Notes: generated by a model from the sequence alone, not told the origin. A stretch of 64,000 bases of DNA from Tubiluchus corallicola (GCA_030141605.1 JAQGDQ010000986.1:1-64000); one strand, 5' to 3'; positions 1-13,082 are shown, numbered from the stretch's first letter. Made by a program: numbers and translations.

Positions 1-160
1 ATTATGTTATGTTATGTTATGTTATGTTATGTTATGTTATGTTATGTCATGTCATGTCATGTCATGTCATGTCATGTCATGTCATGTCATGTCATGTCAT
101 GTCATGTCATATCATATCATATCATATCATATTATATTATATTATATTATATTAATTTAC
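1..160. repeat. Pentamer microsatellite with stepwise variants
   Basis: The array changes along its length from (TTATG)n through (TCATG)n and (TCATA)n to (TTATA)n. Each block differs from the next by one base. The window starts inside the array, so its true length is unknown. Confidence 0.95.
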
Positions 161-165
161 GGTTA

Positions 166-300
166 CGTAGATGACGTCATGTAATGGCGCCGTCGAAACA
201 GTATTGCGGGAGATTTAAAATGAAAACAAACAAAAAATCCTTTTAACGCGAGTACGATATAAGCATGAAATTACTGTAAAGTAATACGATTTCTTAAGGC
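166..300 (+). mobile_element. Fragment of inverted-repeat element family A
   Basis: This segment matches 53587-53756 on the same strand and the inverse of 46921-47090. The shared core includes CAGTATTGCGGGAGATTTAA and a following run like GAAAACAAAC. It is the right-hand part of family A (see 46921-47572). Its terminal inverted repeat is missing because the minisatellite at 300 begins where the other copies continue. Confidence 0.7.
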
Positions 301-1236
301 GATCAGAAGTCTGGTGTAGAGATCAGAAGTCTGGTGTAGAGATCAGAAGTCTGGTGTAGAGATCAGAAGTCTGGTGTAGAGATCAGAAGTCTGGTATAGT
401 GATCAGAAGTCTGGTTTAGTGATTAGAAGTCTGGTGTAGAGATCAGAAGTCTGGTGTAGAGATCAGAAGTCTGGTGTAGAGATCAGAAGTTTGGTGTAGA
501 GATCAGAAGTCTGGTGTAGAGATCAGAAGTCTGGTATAGTGATCAGAAGTCTGGTTTAGTGATCAGAAGTCTGGTGTAGAGATCAGAAGTCTGGTGTAGA
601 GATCAGAAGTCTGGTGTAGAGATCAGAAGTTTGGTGTAGAGATCAGAAGTCTGGTGTAGAGATCAGAAGTCTGGTATAGTGATCAGAAGTCTGGTTTAGT
701 GATCAGAAGTCTGGTTTAGTGATCAGAAGTCTGGTGTAGAGATCAGAAGTCTGGTGTAGAGATCAGAAGTCTGGTGTAGATCATAAGTATGGTGTAGATC
801 AGAAGTCTGGTGTAGAGATCAGAAGTCTGGTGTAGATCAGAAGTATGGTGTAGATCAGAAGTCTGGTGTAGAGATCAGAAGTCTGGTGTAGATCAGAAGT
901 ATGGTGTAGATCAGAAGTCTGGTGTAGAGATCAGAAGTCTGGTGTAGATCAGAAGTATGATGTAGATCAGAAGTCTGGTGTAGAGATCAGAAGTCTGGTG
1001 TAGATCAGAAGTATGGTGTAGATCAGAAGTCTGGTGTAGAGATCAGAAATCTGGTGTAGATCAGAAGTATGGTGTAGATCAGAAGTCTGGTGTAGATCAG
1101 AAGTCTGGTGTAGAGATCAGAAGTCTGGTGTAGATCAGAAGTATGATGTAGATCAGAAGTCTGGTGTAGAGATCAGAAGTCTGGTGTAGATCAGAAGTAT
1201 GGTGTAGATCAGAAGTCTGGTGTAGATCAGAAGTAT
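300..1236. repeat. Minisatellite, about 20-bp unit GATCAGAAGTCTGGTGTAGA
   Basis: About 48 near-identical units. The first half (300-780) is a regular 20-mer with TGTAGA, TATAGT and TTTAGT end variants in a repeated order. From about 780 it changes to a higher-order pattern alternating 20-mers with shorter 18-bp units (GTCTGG versus GTATGG). Open frames on either strand are by-products of the repeat. Confidence 0.95.
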
Positions 1237-2762
<1,526 letters not shown>

Positions 2763-2763
<1 letters not shown>

Positions 2764-3954
2764 TATCAATTTATAATTAATCATCAGTTTATCAATTAAT
2801 AAGTCACCCATACGTGAGTTAAATTGGCTTAATTTAGTACTTTCAAACACGTCTCCTTTTACTTTATTAATTAAATAATAGTTAACTAACTAGATTTTGA
2901 CATGAAAAGGCAAATTCCAGCTCTTCTTCAGCAAAAAGATAATTTTTAAACTCACCGTGAAACCGAACGTAAATTGACAAGAAAATGTGGCCAGTTCAAT
3001 AGCCAACTTCAATAGCAAGAAAATGCTGTATTCTAGCAAAAACAACCATCAGATCATGTTTAGTCATCTCCTTGAAACTTTTGCTTAACAACTTTAAGAA
3101 CTTTTTTGCATATTCTAATTTTAAAGAACCACTAAGCGAGATGGAAAACCGGAAATGTCTTTGTTTCAGAAACATGCATATTGAAAACTAATTAACCTTA
3201 GTGACATGTTGATTAATCATTTAAGATTTAGAGCTTGCAACCTGTTAATTTTGCTCGTCATAAGTAATTCATTTTCTTGTTTTTGCTTTTATATACTTAC
3301 CCTGGCAATGACGGGCTTTGAATGTTTATTTGCTTAGGCGTACTTTTAAAACTTTTAAAACAAGCCGCATCTTATACCAAGTCAAAGTCAAGCACAATTA
3401 TTTGAAAGACAGACTTCTCCGAACTCAGCAGAACGTTGTAATTTATTCTGTATTAGCTGCTGCCGTTGCTGATTTGGTCTTTGTCACCGTTGCCGTTTTT
3501 GCTAAAAAATAAGAGCTTTAAAATATGAGAGAAATATTCTTTTGTTATCTTTAACGTGAATAAAACGATGAATACCCTTTACAGTCTCACAGTAGATTAT
3601 TTATTTATTTCAGGATCTTTTTTCTTAATGTGCTTCATCAGCTGAAAATTATAGATAAAATGTTAAAACAGTTTGACAAGTCTGCAAGTAAAGATTAAAA
3701 ACAAAAATATTATTCTATTTATTATTATTTTAACTTATTATTTCTTACTAACCCTAACTTATTTTTCAAATCAATGATATCTAAGCTACTAGTTTGCTTT
3801 TAATATTTTATCTGTAATTTTCAATTGATGAAGTCCGTTAAGAAAAAGGTTTCTGAATGAAATAAATAATCTACTTTGAGACTGCAAATGACATTAAACG
3901 TTTTATCTAGGTTAAAAGTAAAAGAGAATGGTGTGTTGATGAGGCTCATCGACA
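2763..3954. other. Unassigned intergenic sequence
   Basis: AT-rich DNA with no recognisable exon. The short open frame at 3318-3512 has no family match that I can see. Confidence 0.5.
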
Positions 3955-4295
3955 ACGAAAACGATGATGACGATGAAAACGACAATGATGACGACGACGA
4001 ATTGATGTTGATGATGATGATGTTGATGACGACGACGACGATGATGATGACAACGACCAATTGATGATTATGATGATGATAATGATGATGTTGATGACGA
4101 TGACGACGACGACGATGATGATGACGACAATGGTGACGACGAATTGATGACGATGCTGTCGACAATGACGACGACGACGAATTGATGATGATGTTGATGA
4201 CGGTGACGATGACGATGATGACGACGATGATGATGATGAAGATAATGATGATGACGACGACGATGATGATGATGATAATGACGATGATAAATAGA
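3955..4295. repeat. Imperfect (GAT/GAC)n trinucleotide tract
   Basis: About 340 bp of GATGAT/GACGAC-type triplets with GTT and AAC interruptions. Open frames here are low-complexity by-products. Confidence 0.9.
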
Positions 4296-4689
4296 TGTAA
4301 ATTTATTTAAAGCATATAATCTCTATCGTTTACGTGCTCAAACGTGCTCGACGTTGATAATTGACCATAGTCAATAATAATCCGAGTAATTCTAACAGTG
4401 TTGCAACCCCCCGGCGAATTGACGTCATTCTTGGATAATGACATGATGATCTTTTGGTAAAGTTCACTTGCCGCGAGATAAAGCTTAATTGCCACGGATT
4501 TAGAGTCGTTTGCCTAAGAGTTACATGAACGAGTTTTCAGTAACAATAATTATTAATCTGTTGCTTTATTGAGGAAACTTATTATTTTAGTGCTCCTAGT
4601 GTCTTTGCGCCAGAAAAAAGATGGCGTATATGAGCAAAGCAAGTCATTCTGACAAAGTTAAACTAAATTATTCGTTCAAATTGTTTTCG

Positions 4690-5049
4690 TTTAAACCACA
4701 AGAAAAGCCTCCACTTACACAAATCTTAAAAAATTCGTCTTGAAATTTTATTTCACATACAGGACTTCAATCGGCAGTCACGCTGTATAAAACATGTAAA
4801 TTTAAACTCCGGCGATGACCGTTAGATGCAGCCATTTTGACGATAAGTCGTTTGAAACAAGTTTAGATAACATTTTGTAAAGTTTGAAAATGTAATCATA
4901 GCATACGTAACGCATTCCTCACTAACTAAGTAAAATTTTAAATGACTGTATCTTGTCAATAAGATTAAAAATACGTTTTTTGGTTTTTGAGAGGTGCATC
5001 CCGATTTTTCTGAAATCGACTTCAGGTACCCCTTTTCTTGTCTTTTAAG
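4690..5049 (+). mobile_element. Family A inverted-repeat element, about 360 bp
   Basis: The left end reads TTAAACCACAAGAAAAGCC and the right end CCCCTTTTCTTGTCTTTTAA, which are imperfect inverted repeats. The interior (GATGACCGTTAGATGCAGCC and a following GTTTGAAACAAG-type segment) is shared with 47260-47572 (inverted), 38420-38627 (inverted) and 19190-19600. There is no coding capacity, so it is a non-autonomous DNA transposon. The superfamily is not assigned. Confidence 0.75.
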
Positions 5050-6223
5050 AATTTGAGTAAAGTAGCATCAGCTACCCAATAAACTAATGTGGAAATTCAA
5101 ATTAAGTAACTTGTTGTTCAACATAAATATTGAATATAAATAAATAAATATATATAATTAAATAACTAATAAATAAAGAATATAAATAACGAATAAAAGC
5201 AAATATGATTCTTCTTTTAGCTGGTAACATGCTGGCACAAATATTACCTAAGTTGAGTACCTAATATACTAGATAAATGCATTACATGAATATTTTCAGA
5301 ACATTCATTCTGAGTAGGTAGAATTTCTGTTCTCTGTTCATGGCTTGCCTTCATTCAAAGCGTACATATGACCCAGATATTTTACTAGCGCTGTGCGTTA
5401 CGTGTTGTAGTCATCTTAACTCAAATATTTAACCTACGTGCAAAAATGAACAAGAGTATGACTAACTTCTCTGAAAAGTCAAAAGGTTTGATTTTTTTAC
5501 CCTTACTGGGACTCGAACTCAGTGCAGCCGTGGAGACAAACTAATGTAATCATGCTGCAGATAAATAACCACTTAACGCTATTTAACATCAATGGATCAT
5601 TATTGCATGAATGATAAATACACAGGTGTTTGATCTAACAAGATGCTTGGTCAGGCTTTCCGCTTTTAATGCACACAATGCCTTAGTAACTCATAGAATC
5701 GAATAACAGCAGTAATTTACGTAGGTAACTTGCGCCCAGGTCCAGCAATTATCTTGGTTTATTCCATACTTTGCTTGATGAAGGTAACCAATTGTGTAGT
5801 AGTGTGCCTAGAAATGTGCGTCACAATGGCTTCTATGGTTACTGTTGTCATGAAAATATTGATAATCGATCACCTCTATCCATTCGCTATTACTTGCTTG
5901 GTTTCCCTGGGGAAGAATAGAGTTGGTAGGAAGAATGATGTGACTGGGAACTGGTACGCGTAATTTGCAAATTTATTTCCAGTGACACGCGGGTTTATCC
6001 GTATGCTAAACCTAAGTGAATGATAATTAATTTTATAGTAATTAATTTTCTGGATAAAAGTTAATCATTTGCTGCAGTAGTTCATTTGTCTACTTTCCAG
6101 TGAGACAACAACCATCATTTCTAACTTTTGACTTTATCGAAGAATTATCTTTATCATTATTTTTATCATAAGAGTCAAACTCCATGTTTTCATAAAGACG
6201 GACAGATTGAGGATAAATCATCT
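5050..6223. other. Unassigned intergenic sequence with a tRNA-like remnant
   Basis: No gene is seen. At about 5510-5530 the minus strand carries GAGTTCGAGTCCCAGTA, a tRNA T-arm/B-box-like motif. No convincing full cloverleaf or A box was found, so it may be an old SINE or tRNA remnant. The open frame at 5730-5963 has no recognisable domain. Confidence 0.4.
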
Positions 6224-6533
6224 ATAGGTTTTACATGTCAAATGTAGACCTACCTTAAGTCAAATGTAGATTTAGGTAATTCAAATGTGTCTTGGTAACT
6301 CAAATGTAGACTTAGCTAGTTCAAATGTGTTAACAATGGTTTTCAAGAAATCTTAAGCGTTTTTGTTAAGTCAAATGTAGACGCATGTCAAGACAAATGT
6401 CCTATGTCTACATTTGACTTACCTAAGTCACATTTGAGTTACCAAAACACATTCGAAATTCCGATGTCTACATTTGACTTACCTAAGTCACAGTTGAACT
6501 TTCCTGTGTCTACATTTGACGTGTAAAACCTAT
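6224..6533. mobile_element. Fold-back transposon with repeated inverted motifs
   Basis: The ends are inverted repeats: ATAGGTTTTACATGTCAAAT on the left and its near-complement on the right, extending over about 26 bp. Inside, the left half repeats TCAAATGTAGAC and related motifs several times and the right half repeats the complement GTCTACATTTGA. The whole 310 bp can therefore fold into one imperfect hairpin. No coding sequence. Confidence 0.85.
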
Positions 6534-7010
6534 GTTACAGATTGGGTCACAATAGCGAATGATATAAAGTGGAATGTCTGCATAAACAATATCATTTCAC
6601 AAGCAAATCAAGGCAAAGGCATGATCAAATGTTGTATTAGGAAAGCATCTGTTATCATGACACTTTACGAAGCCATTATGCGCTCAATGCTTGTGTATAC
6701 TTCAATGGTCTGGTCACCACAGTACTTCACTCTTAAAGCATCTCTGGAAAAAACATAAAACAGATGTATTAGACTAGCTGAAGACGCTGACCTTTCTACG
6801 ATATCAAAGCTGCAACATGGGAGAGAGACAACTGACCTAATCAGTTGTTATAAGATAATCAGTGGAGCATCTATCATACAGGAAGATATTTTTTCACGCC
6901 CCCCTAACCCCCTCCGTGGACGCCCCTCCAAACTATTTGTTACTTTTCACGAACCAATATTAGATCACACCCTTTGCCTCCCACTTCATCGGCCCTTGGA
7001 ACAAATTACC
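6534..7010 (+). pseudogene. Decayed non-LTR retrotransposon reverse transcriptase tail
   Basis: The open frame to 6758 reads like the C-terminal (thumb) part of a LINE reverse transcriptase: an IANDIKWNVCINNI segment, then a MRSMLVYTSMVWSP segment that resembles the family's RPILEYASTVWDP motif. Beyond the stop at 6758, broken frames continue with LAEDADLSTISKLQ- and RPLEQITN-like remnants to about 7010. The rest of the element is absent. It begins where the fold-back element ends. Confidence 0.7.
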
Positions 7011-7479
7011 AACGGCAACCATTAAGTTATAAGTCATTTATTTCACATTACACATTACAATAGTTTCATATACAATATATAGTGAAAGGGCCTACACTGA
7101 ACGTAATACAAATAAGAAATACTGCACAGGAAAAGCCTCAAACACTGTTCACCTATATACGAAGGTAAATGTGTTGCGGGTAATCAAAAAGCGGAGCTTG
7201 TTAGATTGTCCCACACAGTGATAGAAAAAAAGTAATGGAGATAATCTGAAAATTTAAAGTGAATCATGATAAAAAAAAGCATTAGTGCTTAAAATGGAAT
7301 GATGTAATGAATGCACCATTCAAGCACCATTTAAATCGTGCTTGAGAAGGGACCGTAACCGAGTTCAACTCTGGGTCCCTACGACTTTAACAGGTTGACC
7401 GTTAACAGGTTGACAGTTTAACGAAAACTTGAGAGACCAGAATAACGTATTCATAATAAGTATTCTTTTTCTCTTTCAG
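7011..7479. other. Probable intron or upstream region of the LRR gene
   Basis: No separate gene is seen. The stretch ends in a pyrimidine-rich acceptor (TTCTTTTTCTCTTTCAG, ending at 7479). This implies at least one non-coding 5' exon further upstream, which I could not place. Confidence 0.5.
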
Positions 7480-7489
7480 GAATGCTAAA

Positions 7490-10400
7490 ATGGGATGGTG
7501 GAGTATAGTGGCAACGGCGGCTGTAATTCTATGCTCGCTGACGCGTACACGGTTGGCAGAGGAATGCGAGAATTTTCAATACGTCATCCTCACACTACCA
7601 ACGTGTTCTTGCTCTTCGGCTGACAGAATTACGTGCAATGGTGGTAATATAACAGATATAGCCTACACGCTGAGTGTTGCAAACCAGAAACTGGACAAGC
7701 TGACCATTACGTCAAGTGATACACCCACTTTTATCAATAGCAGACCGTTTTTTGGACTTAAACTGAGAGAACTTAGAATAAACTTTGGTAGAATAGAAAG
7801 TGTGGAAGAGAAAGCGTTTAGCGAAATAGATGAACTCAGTCAACTGAATTTAGCTCACAATCTTTTAAAGGAAGTGCCTCGGTTAGTATTTAAAAATGAC
7901 AGTGTGCTACTTGTTATAGACTTGGAGTCAAATCTGATTTCTTTCGTTTCCGAACAGGTGTTTTCAAATTTCGCAAGTTTAAAGACGTTAAACCTCGGCA
8001 ACAATCGTATCAGCAAAATCAGTTCAAAAGCGTTCGAGAACTTGATAGGATTAGAAGAACTTAGTTTATACGAAAATAAGTTAGAATGGCTACCGGAAGA
8101 CCTCCTGGCAAATTTAGAAAGGCTAAAAACTTTAGACTTAAAAGGAAATGGAATTCTGAAAGTACCCAAAAGGTTTCTGCTCAATCAGTTGAGGTTGACG
8201 TCGTTGAACTTGGAAGATAATGCGCTTGTTGACTTGCCTTCTGATGTGTTTGACACACTCAGAAGTCTTAGGAGTTTAAATCTGGCTGATAACCAGATAG
8301 ATTTTCTCAGCCACAAGATTTTCCGGAACTTGACGCAGTTGAGGAACCTGGATTTGTCCGGCAATCGATTGCACCAGTTGTCGTTTGCTGTTTTGGGGAC
8401 GTTAACACAACTCGCAGTTTTACGAGTAAAACACAACGATTTGCACCACGTGTATAAAGATTCGTTTTTAACCAACACGAAGCTTACAGAACTTGACTTA
8501 ACAGACAATCACCTTACAAAACTCGAGCAATATTTCAAAGAACCTCGCCAATTAAGCACTTTTAAAATTGGCCACAACAAAATTACTGATATTGAACGAG
8601 ATGCCTTCAAATTTCTTCCTGATCTGAGAGTAATCGATATGTCACATAATTTGATGGAATCTATTCCAAACGACCTGTTTAAAAATCTAACAAAACTCGA
8701 AAGATTGAAATTAAACAACAACAAACTTGGCCACATTCCAAACGACTTATTCAACATTACTGATGGAGAAAATTCATTAGTTTACCTTAGTCTAGCTAAT
8801 AATAAAATCAGAACCATACTCAGCGGAACGTTTCTCAATTTGAATATATTGGAGTACTTGAATCTTGCAGACAACCAATTATCTGTTTTATTAGAAGACA
8901 CCTTTGAGGGCTTAAATAATTTACAATTTCTTTCCCTGGCGAGGAACAGGATCAAGTCTGTTCCAGATGGCATATTTAAACCCCTTTCTTCACTGACTTG
9001 CTTGATAATGAATGAAAATCAACTTGTCACTGTGCCCACAAAAGCTTTTCAACGTCTGTCTAGTATTCAAAATCTGCACTTAGTAAGAAATAACTTGACA
9101 AAATTTCCCGGGGAGATTGCTGCTTTGCTGTCGACGCCAGAGCAGCCATTACAAGTCTTGAATCTTGAACACAATTTCATCTCGGAATTACCACCAAAAA
9201 GTGGAAACCGAGTTGACATATTGGAACTAAATCTGGCGCACAATTTAATTGAACACATCGACGGTTCATTTTTTGAGAACCTTGAGAACAGTTTTGAAGT
9301 TATTGACCTTTCCCACAATCAAATACGTACATTTGAAAGCAGTGTTTTTTCAAGCATGAGAAAACTGGAAAGAATTTCAATGCGAGGCAATCAAGTATCA
9401 CATCTTCTACATAATCGAAGAGTCGAAGTTATAGACATGTCTGAAAACAACTTTACGATCTGCAATTTAACTGATTTGGCCAGTTTGCCACGAGTGCGTG
9501 TCATCGACTTGCGACAAAACCAGATAAATGACTTCAACACAGCCACTTTCAAGCACAAATCGCTATCCGAACTAGATCTGAGCCACAACAACATCACAAG
9601 TGTCTCGCGTTTATTTCAGAACATCCTCAGTTACGTCACTTTCCTGAATTTGTCGTATAATCAGATATCTACGTTTAACAATATCACCACGTTTGGCATT
9701 CCTAACATTGAAGTCATTGATGTTTCTCACAATTTAATTTCCTCAGTGCCATATCATCTCTGGGCGCAACCTGGGAAGGGTATCAAGGTATTAAACATCT
9801 CTCACAACCCTATTGAAGCCATTGACGAGGACAGCTTTCATGGTTTAGTAACAGTGGAAACTTTAGTCATGACAGACCTGCTGAATCTTACCAACTTGAG
9901 CTACACATTTCCATGGATGATGGATGAACTCAAGGTTCTTCATTTGTATAACTTACCTCTAGTTAAGCACATCGATATTGACATGCTGCTGAAACGTCGT
10001 AGCAAACTGAAAGAGTTAGCTCTTGAAGTCAAAGACAGTGTTCTAGATTCACAGTTGAGCGAGGTGATGCCTACACTCTCTAGCTTGTACATTACTGGCA
10101 AAAATTTGAGGAACATCTCGAAGAAAGCTTTTGAGAGTTTTGGCTCCAAGGTGTCACCTTTAACAGAGTTGGAAACGATACAGTATAAATTGCAGATTAA
10201 GGGCACCAACGTTCGATACTTATTCTGGCCCCTGTTTCCATTTACGAGTTCTCACATGGCCGTGCATCTGGATCTGAGTCACAACGATCTGTCTGCTTTT
10301 AGTCCAGAGGCACTAGAAGTGTTGAGATTCAATGATATTCTGCACTTGGGACTGGATGAGAGTTGGCTGTATTGTGACTGCTACCATCGCTGGTTTGTTT

Positions 10401-10945
10401 ACTGGTTGCAGAAATATGAACGGCGGAAGTTCAATGAGTTTATAGACATGATCGAGGACGATCAAGATTCTGCGCATTACAGTGAAAAGTGTGAAGATTA
10501 CTCAACCGACTTTATGAAGAACTTCTATTTAAGTGTGCAGAAACACATTGAAGGCATTAGCTGCTTGGAGCTAAATGGAAAGAATCGTCAGCGTGTGGTC
10601 GATTTTAACACATCATCAATGGTCTGCGTTTACAAGGCTGAGACGTATGCATTCAGAAACGTTACGGAATGGGTACTTGGCGGAGTCATAGGAATTTTTG
10701 CTATAGTGGCATTGATCGCCATATTTGCAGCATGCATGTGGTCAGTTCGCAATAAAAAGTCGAAAGACGTGAGTGACATTGCGTACGAAAACTCAGCGTA
10801 CACCATCACGCAAGTGAACAGTCATGACAGTCACGACGGAACGCTTGGAAATGGTTTTAGCGCCGAGAACTTAAACAGTACAAATTCCCAGCACACGGAA
10901 GACCTCTCCAAAACTCCCAAGTTCCGCTACACCACCCACTTATGA
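7490..10945 (+). CDS. Chaoptin-like leucine-rich-repeat transmembrane protein
   Basis: A single uninterrupted 1151-aa coding exon. Residues 1-22 look like a signal peptide. Residues about 30-940 are an almost continuous ladder of roughly 24-residue LRRs (LxxLxLxxNxL), similar in extent to chaoptin. A cysteine-flanked C-terminal cap follows (WLYCDCYHRW near residue 959, further Cys to about 1030). A hydrophobic segment at about 1062-1085 is followed by a basic stop-transfer and a cytoplasmic tail of about 66 aa containing YENSAY. Chaoptin itself is described as a GPI-linked adhesion protein; a membrane span with a tail differs from that, and there is no TIR domain, so it is not a Toll. The role is probably cell adhesion or ligand recognition (inference). 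The start is supported by the signal peptide and an AAAATGG context; an acceptor lies 10 bp upstream. An upstream ATG at 7482 opens a short overlapping frame in another phase. Confidence 0.88.
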   Translation: MGWWSIVATAAVILCSLTRTRLAEECENFQYVILTLPTCSCSSADRITCNGGNITDIAYTLSVANQKLDKLTITSSDTPTFINSRPFFGLKLRELRINFGRIESVEEKAFSEIDELSQLNLAHNLLKEVPRLVFKNDSVLLVIDLESNLISFVSEQVFSNFASLKTLNLGNNRISKISSKAFENLIGLEELSLYENKLEWLPEDLLANLERLKTLDLKGNGILKVPKRFLLNQLRLTSLNLEDNALVDLPSDVFDTLRSLRSLNLADNQIDFLSHKIFRNLTQLRNLDLSGNRLHQLSFAVLGTLTQLAVLRVKHNDLHHVYKDSFLTNTKLTELDLTDNHLTKLEQYFKEPRQLSTFKIGHNKITDIERDAFKFLPDLRVIDMSHNLMESIPNDLFKNLTKLERLKLNNNKLGHIPNDLFNITDGENSLVYLSLANNKIRTILSGTFLNLNILEYLNLADNQLSVLLEDTFEGLNNLQFLSLARNRIKSVPDGIFKPLSSLTCLIMNENQLVTVPTKAFQRLSSIQNLHLVRNNLTKFPGEIAALLSTPEQPLQVLNLEHNFISELPPKSGNRVDILELNLAHNLIEHIDGSFFENLENSFEVIDLSHNQIRTFESSVFSSMRKLERISMRGNQVSHLLHNRRVEVIDMSENNFTICNLTDLASLPRVRVIDLRQNQINDFNTATFKHKSLSELDLSHNNITSVSRLFQNILSYVTFLNLSYNQISTFNNITTFGIPNIEVIDVSHNLISSVPYHLWAQPGKGIKVLNISHNPIEAIDEDSFHGLVTVETLVMTDLLNLTNLSYTFPWMMDELKVLHLYNLPLVKHIDIDMLLKRRSKLKELALEVKDSVLDSQLSEVMPTLSSLYITGKNLRNISKKAFESFGSKVSPLTELETIQYKLQIKGTNVRYLFWPLFPFTSSHMAVHLDLSHNDLSAFSPEALEVLRFNDILHLGLDESWLYCDCYHRWFVYWLQKYERRKFNEFIDMIEDDQDSAHYSEKCEDYSTDFMKNFYLSVQKHIEGISCLELNGKNRQRVVDFNTSSMVCVYKAETYAFRNVTEWVLGGVIGIFAIVALIAIFAACMWSVRNKKSKDVSDIAYENSAYTITQVNSHDSHDGTLGNGFSAENLNSTNSQHTEDLSKTPKFRYTTHL

Positions 10946-11075
10946 CAATTCGGATGCAACTGTGGCTCTGATGAAGTTCGCCAAGGACTCAATGGCGATT
11001 CAGATTACATTCAGACAACCCAGTACAAAAAGAAAAGACCTATTCACGTGACACTGGTATAAATTATATTGTAGA

Positions 11076-11081
11076 AATAAA
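11076..11081 (+). terminator. Polyadenylation signal AATAAA of the LRR gene
   Basis: AATAAA lies about 130 bp after the stop codon at 10945, at a normal distance for a short 3' UTR. Confidence 0.6.
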
Positions 11082-11109
11082 CTTATTATTAGTGTACATA
11101 TTTATGGGT

Positions 11110-11878
11110 GTCAGTGCTAGTGGTAAAGCTACAGTTGCATGGTCTCATTTTTATTTCGCTGAGTCTCGTATATCTCAGTAATGTGCAATTACAAGACTCA
11201 GAAATATGGAGCTTTCTGGGTAAATTTTTAATCTTCTCAAGCCCTGAAAGCATCATTAAATTCTGTATTTTTCTGTTTCTCTGTTTACCTAGTCATGTTT
11301 AGCTAATTGTTAGCTAATAATTTGATAAGCAGTGCGTTTGACGCAGCAACAAGATTAATGCTGATTTTGTCTTATTCGTAAAGGGATGTTAGAAAATATT
11401 ACTTGCAGCATTTCGGCTTTCAGTTAAGCTAAATACCCCCCCCCACACACCCTCCCATCATGTGGCCGAGTATGTAAAGTATAATGGCTTGCCTACCAAG
11501 TGCAGTCCCTGGTACTTCATGATACGGTGCTAGGGTTATACATAAGCTCATTAACAGGTAAATCGATTCGGGTACCATCACAAGGTTGCCTGCTTACCTG
11601 GTAAAGTGTAACGGCTAAGAAATTACATAACGTCAATTACGTTTTTATTAAAAGCCCTGATTACCTCGCGAGTACGACTCGAAAACTTCAGAGGTTTCTT
11701 AAAACCGTTTGCGTGTTTTGTCTAGAGAGCGTTTCTTGTTAAAAATGATTCGCTAAAATGGTCGAACAAGGGTACTGCCATAAAAGCTTTTGTGAAAAAT
11801 TGAGTCTATTAACGATGCAGTTGCAAAGTGGAAGAAAGCCGTATGAGGTTGATGACCAACGAATTTTCAGGAAGAATT
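11110..11878. other. Unassigned intergenic sequence
   Basis: No gene or clear repeat was recognised between the LRR gene and the 45-bp minisatellite. Confidence 0.5.
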
Positions 11879-13052
11879 ATGGTAGGACTGAGACAGAAAC
11901 GTGACTTACATTATATGCCTGTTATGGTAGGACTGAGACAGAAACGTGACTTATATTATATGCCTGGTATGGTAGGACTGAGACAGAAACGTGACTTATA
12001 TTACATGCCTGGTATGGTAGGACTGAGACAGAAACGTGACTTATATTATATGCCTGGTATGGTAGGACTGAGACAGAAACGTGACTTATATTATATGCCT
12101 GGTATGGTAGGACTGAGACAGAAACGTGACTTATATTATATGCCTGGTATGGTAGGACTGAGACAGAAACGTGACTTTATATGCCTGTTATGGTAGGACT
12201 GAGACAGAAACGTGACTTATATTACATGCCTGGTATGGTAGGACTGAGACAGAAACGTGACTTATATTACATGCCTGGTATGGTAGGACTGAGACAGAAA
12301 CGTGACTTATATTACATGCCTGGTATGGTAGGACTGAGACAGAAACGTGACTTATATTACATGCCTGGTATGGTAGGACTGAGACAGAAACGTGACTTAT
12401 ATTATATGCCTGGTATGGTAGGACTGAGACAGAAACGTGACTTTATATACCTGGTATGGTAGGACTGAGACAGAAACGTGGCTTATATTATATGCCTGGT
12501 ATGGTAGGACTGAGACAGAAACGTGACTTATATTACATGCCTGGTATGGCAGGACTGAGACAGAAACGTGGCTTATATTACATGCCTGGTATGGTAGGAC
12601 TGAGACAGAAACGTGACTTATATTACATGCCTGGTATGGTAGGACTGAGACAGAAACGTGACTTATATTATATGCCTGGTATGGTAGGACTGAGACAGAA
12701 ACGTGACTTATATTATATGCCTGGTATGGTAGGACTGAGACGGAAACGTGACTTATATTACATGCCTGGTATGGTAGGACTGAGACGGAAACGTGACTTA
12801 TATTACATGCCTGGTATGGTAGGACTGAGACAGAAACGTGGCTTATATTACATGCCTGGTATGGTAGGACTGAGACAGAAACGTGACTTATATTACATGC
12901 CTGGTATGGTAGGACTGAGACAGAAACGTGACTTATATTACATGCCTGGTATGGTAGGACTGAGACGGAAACGTGACTTATATTATATGCCTGGTATGGT
13001 AGAACTGAGACGGAAACGTGACTTATATTACATGCCTGGTATGGTAGGACTG
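11879..13052 (+). repeat. 45-bp minisatellite with an open repeated frame
   Basis: About 26 head-to-tail copies of a 45-bp unit starting GGTAGGACTGAGACAGAAAC. Because 45 is divisible by three, one frame reads MVGLRQKRDLYYMPG over and over. Two units (near 12174 and 12441) carry short deletions that shift this frame. Copies differ at scattered single bases. No signal peptide precedes the array and no conserved domain is present, so I treat it as a satellite, not a gene. Confidence 0.9.
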
Positions 13053-13082
13053 AGAGAAGACTTGCCTTGTGAATTAGAGTAG

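Noticed and set aside
300-1236. CRISPR-like array
   Set aside because: Units are contiguous with no unique spacers, and the window is animal nuclear DNA. It is a minisatellite.
7855-10209. Several minus-strand open frames under the LRR gene
   Set aside because: They are antisense shadows of a repetitive coding sequence, with no domain of their own.
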